The notes beneath the pieces are model-generated. The model was not told where the DNA came from. It saw only the letters and a program-made list of their open reading frames with translations, and made no database searches. Both the position numbers and the translations under genes were made by a program. A stretch of 25,226 nucleotides of DNA, taken from the NCBI GenBank assembly GCA_024644425.1, contig JAHELA010000003.1, positions 1 through 25,226 on the forward strand, in the 5' to 3' direction. Position 1 is the stretch's first letter, and each line of letters opens with the position of its first letter. This stretch comes from Nitrosomonadaceae bacterium (GTDB lineage: Bacteria; Pseudomonadota; Gammaproteobacteria; Burkholderiales; Nitrosomonadaceae). Shown piece by piece: positions 9,091-15,841 of this stretch.

Positions 9091-10359
9091 TTATTTTTCG
9101 AGCTGATTGTTACTATTATCATATTGTTCATTCTTTGCCCAGTCTTGGACTACCAGACTACCCACCATATCACCTTCAACATTAATTGAGGTTCTGAAGG
9201 CGTCAAGCAAACGGTCTATAGGCAGCAAAATAGCGATAGCCTCTACAGGTAATCCCACTGATTGTAATACCAAGAGCATTGTTACCATGCCTGCGCTTGG
9301 GATTCCAGGTGCCCCTATTGCTGCAAGCATGGCTGTTAAAAACACGATCATCTGCTGTATAAGATTAAGATCGATCCCAACCAGATTTGCAACGAATAAT
9401 GCAGCTGCGGCTTCATACAATGCTGTGCCATCCATGTTCATGGTTGCTCCTAGTGGAAGTACAAAACCAGCAATATCTCGTTTAACAAAAAGGTTTTGTT
9501 CGGCACAACGTAATGTAATTGGTAAGGTAGCAGAGCTGGAGCTTGTGGCAAAAGCTGTTATAAGCGCCTCACGCGCGCCTTGCCAGAACTTGATTGGTGT
9601 CATACTAGTGACTAGGTAAAGAATCAGAGGTAACACAACTAAACCATGTAGTAAGATAGTACCTATTACTAGTCCAATAAATTTAATCAAAATCATAAGC
9701 AGTGACACGTCCTGTGTTACTACTAGTTTTATTAAAAGTGCCATGATGCAAAGAGGTGCTAAACGCATAATCCAACCGACTAGCATCAAAACTAACTCTA
9801 ATAATTCCTGCAAAACGGAATGGATATTATGGAAACGTTCACCTCCTATTACTAATGCAATACCCATAATAAGTGCAAAAATCACAACCGCCAGTATGTT
9901 ACCTTGTGCAAGAGCTGCTACAGGATTTAAAAACAGTGAGTGGAGAAACTGGGTGAAAAACTCAGGAAGTGACATTTGCTTCGCTTGAAAGTTTTCCATT
10001 GCATCCTGAAACATTGGTAATTGTAGACCTTCACCTGGATGGAATATGTTGGCAGCTGTCAATCCCAATATAATGGCTATTGTTGCTGTAGATATAAAAA
10101 ACACTAATGTAGTTATCCACACGCGATGCATTTGCTGGTGTGCACGTAAATTTGCCACCCCTACAGCTATAGAAGTAAATACTAACGGGACCATAACCAT
10201 CTTTAACAGGTCGACGAATAACATTCCAAGCAACTCAGCAATATACAAACCAATTTGTGATGTTGAGGACTCTTTATCAAGCATAGAAAACATTATTCCT
10301 AGCAAGATACCAGCAAGTGAGCCAAGGAGAATTTGTGAATTAAGTGAAATCTTTTTCAA
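9091..10359 (-). CDS. Dicarboxylate/amino-acid:cation symporter (SLC1/DAACS family, DctA/GltP-like)
   Basis: This is an inner-membrane secondary transporter that takes up C4-dicarboxylates or acidic amino acids with Na+ or H+. It has 422 residues, the family norm. Visible signatures are the serine-rich hairpin SSSS at 273-276 (ATSSSSATLP), the NMDGT motif at 308-312, the GIPSAG hairpin near 352 and the TM8 segment from 382. Aligned to the archaeal homologue GltPh, D382, D386, R389, T390, N393 and D397 fall on its substrate- and cation-binding residues. The equivalent of GltPh R397 is therefore kept, which favours an acidic substrate, but succinate/malate versus glutamate/aspartate cannot be settled. 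The start is a TTG at 10359 with AAAGGGC 7 bases upstream; a stop codon lies just 5' in frame, so no ATG start further upstream is possible. It is convergent with smbP. Confidence 0.93.
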   Translation of the reverse strand: MKKISLNSQILLGSLAGILLGIMFSMLDKESSTSQIGLYIAELLGMLFVDLLKMVMVPLVFTSIAVGVANLRAHQQMHRVWITTLVFFISTATIAIILGLTAANIFHPGEGLQLPMFQDAMENFQAKQMSLPEFFTQFLHSLFLNPVAALAQGNILAVVIFALIMGIALVIGGERFHNIHSVLQELLELVLMLVGWIMRLAPLCIMALLIKLVVTQDVSLLMILIKFIGLVIGTILLHGLVVLPLILYLVTSMTPIKFWQGAREALITAFATSSSSATLPITLRCAEQNLFVKRDIAGFVLPLGATMNMDGTALYEAAAALFVANLVGIDLNLIQQMIVFLTAMLAAIGAPGIPSAGMVTMLLVLQSVGLPVEAIAILLPIDRLLDAFRTSINVEGDMVGSLVVQDWAKNEQYDNSNNQLEK

Positions 10360-10637
10360 GTATTCGCCCTTTAATAATTACTTATGATGTTTGATTGCTG
10401 TTGGATATGAATAGAACCAGAATGAAATGAAGGCAATTTATAAGTTAAGAGTCATAATATAAGGAATATGATGAAGGTAAGTTGCTACAATTTTAACCAA
10501 TTAAATTAGTAGGAAATCTTTTTAGATAAATATTGATGGTTGTTAACGTATTAAAATTCTAGTCCCAGAAAAAAAAGAGTTCTTGCCTTTAATGGGCCAT
10601 GGACTAATAAATGGTGGGTTAACATGCATGTACGATT

Positions 10638-11024
10638 TTATAGTCTATTAAGAAATGTTTCGATATTTGGCAAGGTCCAATCTAGGATCTCCTCATCGTC
10701 AGGAATAGCAGGGAGTTTCTTTGGTAGCTTCTCAGAGTTTCCGTATAATAGAAGCACTGGCACCCTGTTTTCATATGCACAGCTCAATTCCCACTGCTGG
10801 CCATCTGCTCTAATAAAATTATTCGTGATTAGAGCAATTGTACCATCGCACTCTTTTACTTTTGACCTACAGTCCTCTTTCCAGGCTGGTTCCCATGACT
10901 GCTTTAAGGACATTTCTATAAACGTGTAAGGCGTGTTTGTCTCATTTACTTGTTCTACAAGAGTATCTCGTAAATTTTTATCCCTAAGTGCAAAGCTGAT
11001 AAAGATTTTATTCATTGAGCCCAT
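10638..11024 (-). CDS. Stand-alone TIR-like domain protein (MTH538/ThsB-like), possible NAD+-processing enzyme
   Basis: This is a 128-residue protein consisting of a single TIR-like flavodoxin fold. Beta-A is IFISFALRD (7-15). A following segment carries MSLKQSWEPAW (38-48), which resembles the D-x-S...W pattern of this family. Beta-C is TIALITNNF (62-70). QQWELSCAYENRVPVLLLYG (76-95) places E79 where TIR NADases carry their catalytic glutamate (the W-E-I/L-x-x-A motif). Such small TIR proteins include ThsB of Thoeris anti-phage systems, which makes a nucleotide signal from NAD+. No effector such as ThsA is present in the window. The ATG at 11024 has AGGAGA 6 bases upstream, so I prefer it to the Met at residue 4. 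The gene is divergent from an ADP-ribose-type Nudix hydrolase, 94 bases away. Family placement is fairly secure; activity and role are inferred. Confidence 0.75.
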   Translation of the reverse strand: MGSMNKIFISFALRDKNLRDTLVEQVNETNTPYTFIEMSLKQSWEPAWKEDCRSKVKECDGTIALITNNFIRADGQQWELSCAYENRVPVLLLYGNSEKLPKKLPAIPDDEEILDWTLPNIETFLNRL

Positions 11025-11044
11025 TCAGTTTCTCCTGAGAGAGG

Positions 11045-11062
11045 ATTATTTTTGGAAATAAT
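11045..11062. promoter_or_regulatory. Inverted repeat between the divergent TIR and Nudix genes
   Basis: ATTATTT and AAATAAT form a perfect 7-bp inverted repeat around a TTGG centre, placed in the 94-base divergent spacer. The position would suit an operator controlling one or both genes, but AT-only dyads are common in this AT-rich genome. Confidence 0.25.
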
Positions 11063-11118
11063 GCGCAACATGCTAGTAATTATATAGAATAAATAAACTT
11101 ATCCCAAGGAGCTATCTC

Positions 11119-11676
11119 ATGACAAAGATAATACAAAATCTTACAGAAGAGCAGATTAGCAACCAGTGTGTATTTAGTGGTGATCTTCTGCAAGTGCACG
11201 TAGATAATGTGGTTATGCCTGATGGAAAATTATCAGTACGTGAATATGTTACTCATCCTGGGGCGGTAGTAATTATTCCTTTATTAGATAATGGTAATTT
11301 GGTATTCGAGCGGCAACATCGATATCCGTTACACCAGGATTTTTACGAATTACCTGCAGGTAAGATAGGTCTTGATGAAGAGCCATTATTATGTGCTCAA
11401 CGTGAGCTATTGGAAGAAACTGGGTATATAGCATCTAATTGGCGTTATCTTGCTACTTTGCACCCATGCATTGGTTATTCTAATGAGAAACTGGTGTATT
11501 ATTTAGCAACGGAGCTCAATCTTCAGGATGCTTGTCCTGATGATGGGGAGCATTTAGAAGTGTTTACGCTAGCCGTGACAGAAGCTATTGAGTGGATTAG
11601 GGTAGGAAAAATTACAGACAATAAAACTGTTTCCGCTGTATTCTGGGTAGAGAAGTTAATACGTGGCGAGTGGTGA
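11119..11676 (+). CDS. Nudix hydrolase, ADP-ribose pyrophosphatase type (NudF-like)
   Basis: It probably cleaves ADP-ribose or a related nucleoside diphosphate sugar to AMP plus ribose-5-phosphate. It has 185 residues. The Nudix box at 81-103 fits G-x5-E-x7-RE-x-x-EE-x-G-x exactly (GKIGLDEE, then RELLEETGY), giving metal ligands at E99 and E100. The preceding ELPAGK and the FERQHRYP strand are typical of ADP-ribose pyrophosphatases. The ATG at 11119 has AAGGAG 7 bases upstream. It lies head to head with the TIR-like gene and converges on dnaJ with 63 bases between the stops. ADP-ribose would be a product of TIR NADase activity, so the pairing may be meaningful, although enzymes of this kind are widespread housekeeping proteins. 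Exact substrate specificity cannot be read from sequence alone. Confidence 0.9.
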   Translation: MTKIIQNLTEEQISNQCVFSGDLLQVHVDNVVMPDGKLSVREYVTHPGAVVIIPLLDNGNLVFERQHRYPLHQDFYELPAGKIGLDEEPLLCAQRELLEETGYIASNWRYLATLHPCIGYSNEKLVYYLATELNLQDACPDDGEHLEVFTLAVTEAIEWIRVGKITDNKTVSAVFWVEKLIRGEW

Positions 11677-11739
11677 AAGCTCTGATTTAATTTAGCCTTA
11701 GCATCAACGTGATATTTTTTATTTATGTGAGATTAGAGT

Positions 11740-12852
11740 TCATTCAGTGAAGAATTCACGCACCTTGTTCATCCAGGATTTAGTACGTGGACTATGTCGG
11801 GCACTATCCTCCTGATTGAGAGTTTCTAGCTCATGAAATAATTCTTTTTGGCGAGCTGTTAGTTTAACTGGTGTTTCCACCATAACATGACACAGTAGAT
11901 CTCCTTGGCTGTGGCTGCGAACACCTTTAATCCCTTTTCCGCGCAAACGGAATATCTTTCCACTTTGTGTTTCCGCTGGTACTTTAATCTTTGCATGTCC
12001 CTCAATCGTAGGAATTTCTATTTCTCCACCTAAAGCAGCAGTAGTGAAACTAATTGGCATCTCGCAGTGTAGGTCATTATGATCGCGCTGGAAAACAGGA
12101 TGTGCCAATAAATTTATGACCACGTACAAATCTCCTGGAGGACCTCCATTTACTCCAGCTTCTCCTTCTCCAGATAAGCGGATACGGTCGCCTTCATCCA
12201 CACCGGCTGGTATTTTTACTGACAAAGTTTTATGTTGCTTAACACGTCCTGACCCACTACAAATAACGCAAGCACTTGCTACAATTTTTCCGCTACCATG
12301 ACATTTTGGGCAAGTTTGCTGTATCGAGAAAAACCCCTGTTGCATTCTTACTTGTCCATGACCGCTACATGTTGGACAGGTAGTCGGAGAAGTGCCAGGT
12401 TTAGCTCCACTACCATGACAAGTATCGCAGGTTTCCATGGTAGGAACGCGAATTTTAGTTTCAGTTCCATGAGCTGCTTGTTCAAGTGATATATCCATGT
12501 TGTAACGTAAATCTGCCCCACGATAGACGTTAGAGCGCCCACTTTGACCACTACCAAAAATGTCTCCAAATATATCGCCAAAAGCATCGGCGAACCCCTG
12601 GGCGCCACTGCCTCCCGCCATACTAGGGTCCACACCAGCGTGACCATGTCGATCATAGGCGGCTCTTTTATTAGGATCCGAGAGTATTTCGTAAGCTTCT
12701 TTAGCTTCTTTGAAACGCTCTTCCGATCTTGGGTTATCCGGATTTCGATCTGGATGATGCTCCATCGCTAGTTTACGATAGTTATTTTTGATCTCGTTTT
12801 CACCCGCATCACGGCTAACTCCAAGTACTTCGTAGTAGTCTTTTTTACTCAT
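11740..12852 (-). CDS. dnaJ: Chaperone co-factor DnaJ (Hsp40)
   Basis: It delivers unfolded clients to DnaK and stimulates its ATPase. It has 370 residues and full class-A architecture: J domain 1-70 with HPD at 33-35, a Gly/Phe-rich linker at about 80-106 (repeated FGDIFG), a zinc-binding region with four CxxCxGxG motifs (Cys pairs 142/145, 159/162, 181/184, 195/198), then the C-terminal substrate-binding and dimerisation domains. I place the start at the ATG at 12852 because family members begin M-x-K-x-DYYEVLG; an in-frame TTG nine codons upstream (12879) is unlikely. It is the last gene of the grpE-dnaK-dnaJ cluster and is separated from dnaK by 210 bases containing a strong hairpin. It converges on the Nudix gene. 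Confidence 0.97.
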   Translation of the reverse strand: MSKKDYYEVLGVSRDAGENEIKNNYRKLAMEHHPDRNPDNPRSEERFKEAKEAYEILSDPNKRAAYDRHGHAGVDPSMAGGSGAQGFADAFGDIFGDIFGSGQSGRSNVYRGADLRYNMDISLEQAAHGTETKIRVPTMETCDTCHGSGAKPGTSPTTCPTCSGHGQVRMQQGFFSIQQTCPKCHGSGKIVASACVICSGSGRVKQHKTLSVKIPAGVDEGDRIRLSGEGEAGVNGGPPGDLYVVINLLAHPVFQRDHNDLHCEMPISFTTAALGGEIEIPTIEGHAKIKVPAETQSGKIFRLRGKGIKGVRSHSQGDLLCHVMVETPVKLTARQKELFHELETLNQEDSARHSPRTKSWMNKVREFFTE

Positions 12853-12864
12853 ATAGACTTTTCC

Positions 12865-12892
12865 GTCGCTAAGGGACAAATAATGTCGCTAA
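12865..12892. repeat. Direct repeat GTCGCTAA upstream of dnaJ
   Basis: Two exact copies of GTCGCTAA lie at 12865-12872 and 12885-12892, 20 bases apart start to start. They fall 13-40 bases upstream of the dnaJ ATG, in the transcribed leader. Two copies of one octamer about two helical turns apart could bind a protein, but this could be chance. Confidence 0.3.
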
Positions 12893-12987
12893 ATGTTTTT
12901 TTATTAAGATATAAAATTTTTCCGCCATAAAACAGTAGATTGAGTATGAATTAAAACCTTTTCTCCACTATTAAGTTTTTGATAAAC

Positions 12988-13049
12988 ATCAAAACGCAGA
13001 GTACTCAGGAGAATTACAATAGTATTTCTCCACGTCTCTGCGTTTTGAT
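12988..13049 (-). promoter_or_regulatory. Long hairpin between dnaK and dnaJ
   Basis: A perfect 14-bp inverted repeat (ATCAAAACGCAGAG at 12988-13001 and its complement at 13036-13049) encloses a second 6-bp stem (GGAGAA at 13008-13013 with TTCTCC at 13026-13031). The structure begins 14 bases after the dnaK stop. Neither strand has a T-run after it, so it does not look like a standard intrinsic terminator. A transcript-processing, stabilising or partial-termination role that sets the dnaK:dnaJ ratio is plausible. Confidence 0.7.
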
Positions 13050-13062
13050 TAGAAGTATCTGA

Positions 13063-15003
13063 TTATTTTTTGTCTTTTACTTCCTCAAATTCAGCATCCA
13101 CTACTTCACCTTCCACTGGGTTCTCGCTACCCTTGCTTTTTGGAGGTGATTCTGCACTACTTTGGGCCTGTTGTTGTGTCTGTTGTTCCTGAGCATAGAT
13201 TTTTTCCGTAAGCTTATGAGATGCTTCCGATAATGCTTGGGTTTTCGCTTCAATGGTGTCCTTACTATCGGATTTCAGTGCTTCTTCAGCATCCTTGAGA
13301 GCAGCCTCAATTTTAGATTTCTCATCACCATCAAGCTTATCTCCGTGTTCCTTCAGTGTTTTATTTACAGAGTGAATTATTGCATCACACTGATTACGTG
13401 CAGTGACAAGTTCTAGTGTCTTATGGTCTTCCTCTGCATGAGCTTCGGCATCTTTTACCATACGCTCAACTTCCTCATCTGATAGCCCAGAGCTTGCCTG
13501 AATTTTAATTTTGTTTTCTTTTCCAGTTGCTTTATCCTTTGCTGAGACATGTAGAATACCGTTGGCATCAATATCGAAAGTAACCTCAATTTGCGGCATA
13601 CCTCGTGGTGCAGGGGGAATATCACTTAGGTTGAATTGTCCTAAGCTTTTATTTCCAGTAGACATCTCCCGCTCACCCTGTAAAACATGAATTGTCACTG
13701 CTGATTGATTGTCTTCAGCAGTAGAGAACACTTGCTGTGCCTTGGTCGGAATGGTGGTATTTTTCTGTATAAGTTTGGTCATCACCTGACCCATGGTTTC
13801 GATGCCTAAAGATAGTGGGGTAACGTCTAGTAGAAGTACGTCTTTTACTTCGCCTTGCAATACACCTCCTTGAATGGCAGCACCTACTGCAACTGCTTCA
13901 TCTGGATTTACATCTTTACGTGCTTCTTTACCGAAAATCTCTTTAACTTTATCCTGTACTTTAGGCATACGGGTTTGCCCTCCTACCAGAATAATGTCAT
14001 CAATATCAGTAATTTTTATTCCTGCATCCTTAATAGCTAAACGACAAGGTTCAGTAGTGCGTTCAATTAATTCTTCTACCAAACTTTCTAGTTTAGAACG
14101 AGTTATTTTAACTGCCAGATGTTTAGGTCCAGAAGCATCTGCAGTTATATATGGCAGATTTACTTCGGTTTGCTGGCTAGAAGATAACTCTATTTTGGCT
14201 TTCTCCGCAGAGTCTTTCAGTCGTTGTAAAGCAAGCATATCTTTTTTTAGATCAATGCCACTTTCTTTCTTAAATTCATCAACAAGGTATTCTATTACAC
14301 GTAAATCAAAGTCTTCGCCACCAAGAAAAGTATCACCATTAGTTGCTAGCACTTCAAACTGATGTTCGCCCTCAACTTCTGCAATTTCTATAATGGAAAT
14401 ATCAAAAGTGCCACCACCCAGGTCATATACAGCTACTTTACGGTTTCCTTCTTTTTTATCCATTCCAAAAGCTAGCGCTGCTGCGGTTGGTTCATTTATA
14501 ATACGTTTAACTTCTAGTCCAGCGATACGCCCCGCATCTTTAGTTGCTTGACGCTGTGAATCATTAAAGTAGGCAGGGACTGTGATGACTGCCTCGGTTA
14601 CTGGTTCACCTAGATAGTCTTCAGCAGTTTTTTTCATTTTTATAAGTACCTGAGCTGATATTTCTGGTGGTGCAATTTTCTGGCCACGTACTTCCACCCA
14701 AGCATCATTGTTATCAGCCTTAATAATGCTGTAGGGCACCATTTTTATGTCTTTTTGTACCATTTCTTCGTTAAAGCGACGACCAATCAACCGCTTTACC
14801 GCAAATAAGGTATTTTTTGGGTTCGTAACAGCCTGACGCTTGGCAGAAGCGCCCACTAATATCTCGCCTTCTTCCGTATACGCGACAATAGAAGGAGTTG
14901 TGCGTGCACCCTCAGCATTTTCTATTACCTTAGGCTTACTATTTTCCATTACGGACACACAAGAGTTAGTAGTGCCTAGATCGATACCAATAATTTTTGC
15001 CAT
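13063..15003 (-). CDS. dnaK: Chaperone DnaK (Hsp70)
   Basis: This is the central ATP-driven chaperone for folding, disaggregation and heat-shock control. It has 646 residues, typical of proteobacteria. The nucleotide-binding domain shows the phosphate-1 loop GIDLGTTNSC near residue 6, DLGGGTFDISI in the phosphate-2 region and the adenosine motif VGGQTRMP. The linker DVLLLDVTPLSLGIE leads into the substrate-binding beta domain and alpha-helical lid, followed by a Gln/Ser-rich spacer (QEQQTQQQAQSS) and the conserved acidic tail ending EFEEVKDKK. The ATG at 15003 has AAGGA upstream. It is the middle gene of grpE-dnaK-dnaJ, 67 bases from grpE, with its own heat-shock promoter candidate overlapping the grpE end. 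Confidence 0.99.
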   Translation of the reverse strand: MAKIIGIDLGTTNSCVSVMENSKPKVIENAEGARTTPSIVAYTEEGEILVGASAKRQAVTNPKNTLFAVKRLIGRRFNEEMVQKDIKMVPYSIIKADNNDAWVEVRGQKIAPPEISAQVLIKMKKTAEDYLGEPVTEAVITVPAYFNDSQRQATKDAGRIAGLEVKRIINEPTAAALAFGMDKKEGNRKVAVYDLGGGTFDISIIEIAEVEGEHQFEVLATNGDTFLGGEDFDLRVIEYLVDEFKKESGIDLKKDMLALQRLKDSAEKAKIELSSSQQTEVNLPYITADASGPKHLAVKITRSKLESLVEELIERTTEPCRLAIKDAGIKITDIDDIILVGGQTRMPKVQDKVKEIFGKEARKDVNPDEAVAVGAAIQGGVLQGEVKDVLLLDVTPLSLGIETMGQVMTKLIQKNTTIPTKAQQVFSTAEDNQSAVTIHVLQGEREMSTGNKSLGQFNLSDIPPAPRGMPQIEVTFDIDANGILHVSAKDKATGKENKIKIQASSGLSDEEVERMVKDAEAHAEEDHKTLELVTARNQCDAIIHSVNKTLKEHGDKLDGDEKSKIEAALKDAEEALKSDSKDTIEAKTQALSEASHKLTEKIYAQEQQTQQQAQSSAESPPKSKGSENPVEGEVVDAEFEEVKDKK

Positions 15004-15046
15004 AATTCAATCCTTTTTGAGTTATACCGTGCTATCTACGGCTTAA

Positions 15047-15075
15047 TAAATGGGGGCTCGGACAGGGATTTCAAG
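15047..15075 (-). promoter_or_regulatory. RpoH (sigma-32) heat-shock promoter for dnaK
   Basis: Read on the minus strand, CTTGAAA (15075-15069) is followed after 13 bases by CCCCATTTA (15055-15047). This is an essentially perfect match to the sigma-32 consensus CTTGAAA / CCCCATnTA. The -35 box includes the grpE TGA stop codon. The predicted start site near 15040 gives dnaK a leader of about 37 bases, so dnaK-dnaJ can be induced independently of grpE. Confidence 0.8.
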
Positions 15076-15673
15076 CCTCTTTGGTCTTTGATACTGTCAC
15101 TAGTGCAGGGCGGATCACCCTGTCATTCAGGGCATAGCCTTTTTGCATTACATGTACAACTGTATTAGGAGAAAGATCAGAGTCTACCGTGCACATAGCC
15201 TCATGCTGATGAGGGTCAAATTTCTCTCCATTTGGATCAATCACTTTAATGTTGAACTTTTCAAAAACTGTTGTAAGTTGTTTATGTGTTAGTTCCATCC
15301 CACTCTTGTAATTATCTACTGTTGCATTTTCAACTGCTAATGCAGCTTCTAGACTGTCCATTACAGTCAGCAGCTCTGTGGAAAAATTTTCAGTAGCATA
15401 TTTGTGTGCATTGGCAATATCAATTTGAGCACGTTTTCGTATATTTTCAGAATCAGCCTTAGCACGAAGCCAGGCATCATGATGTTCAGCAGCGTCAAGC
15501 TCAGCTTTCTTCAATAAATCCTCTAGACTAGGCATAATTTCCGCAGTTGATTGTTTCTTATTATTCTCGGCGGCTTCTTGTACATTAGTTTCTTTTGAGT
15601 TCAAATCTGACTTAGTTTCATCTTGAGTTAATTCTGGCTGATCTGATTGTGGTTCATCTAGATTTTGCATCAT
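15071..15673 (-). CDS. grpE: Nucleotide exchange factor GrpE
   Basis: It releases ADP from DnaK to reset the chaperone cycle. It has 200 residues. The N-terminal ~45 residues are polar and low-complexity (DEPQSDQPELTQDETKSD and onward), followed by the long dimerisation coiled coil (about 48-125) and the C-terminal beta-wing. The wing carries the family signature region from VIDPNGEKFDPHQHEAM to GYALNDRVIRPALVTV. I chose the ATG at 15673 because AGGAG lies 7 bases upstream; a second ATG follows directly. It is the first gene of the heat-shock cluster, preceded by an RpoH-type promoter. No hrcA gene lies beside it in this window, consistent with positive sigma-32 control rather than CIRCE/HrcA repression. 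Confidence 0.97.
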   Translation of the reverse strand: MMQNLDEPQSDQPELTQDETKSDLNSKETNVQEAAENNKKQSTAEIMPSLEDLLKKAELDAAEHHDAWLRAKADSENIRKRAQIDIANAHKYATENFSTELLTVMDSLEAALAVENATVDNYKSGMELTHKQLTTVFEKFNIKVIDPNGEKFDPHQHEAMCTVDSDLSPNTVVHVMQKGYALNDRVIRPALVTVSKTKEA

Positions 15674-15701
15674 GTTTGTTCTCCTAAACACTGTTCGAGG
15701 C

Positions 15702-15729
15702 AAATTGGGGCGTTTTTTCCAATTTCAAT
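15702..15729 (-). promoter_or_regulatory. RpoH (sigma-32) heat-shock promoter for grpE
   Basis: On the minus strand, ATTGAAA (15729-15723) and CCCCAATTT (15710-15702) are separated by 12 bases. This is close to the sigma-32 consensus CTTGAAA / CCCCATnTA. The predicted start site near 15695 leaves a short leader of about 22 bases that contains the grpE ribosome-binding site at 15681-15685. Confidence 0.7.
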
Positions 15730-15841
15730 ACTAAAGAAAAATATGTACATACCTTCCATTCTATTTTATTGAAGTGGTCTAGATCAGATACCAGAATATC
15801 TAGGCAGTGCAAGGCAAAAAAGTAAGCTGTTATTCTGTAAT

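Noticed and set aside
8808..9131. 107-codon frame on the minus strand across smbP and its downstream region
   Set aside because: It overlaps the clear smbP gene antisense and has no family features.
9107..9619. 170-codon open frame on the plus strand
   Set aside because: Antisense to the symporter gene, with no recognisable domain.
10360..10637. Mobile-element boundary or attachment site beside the TIR-like gene
   Set aside because: The 278-base spacer has no terminal inverted repeats, target duplication, tRNA fragment or transposase remnant that I can see.
11690..11730. Short hairpin with T-run after the Nudix gene as a terminator
   Set aside because: The ATCA/TGAT stem is only 4 bp; the T-rich stretch alone is not evidence.
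13874..14362. 162-codon open frame on the plus strand
   Set aside because: Antisense to the highly conserved dnaK gene; long antisense frames are common over such genes.
15760..15800. CTAGAT/ATCTAG dyad downstream of purB as a terminator
   Set aside because: It has a 6-bp stem with a competing alternative pairing and no T-run following it.
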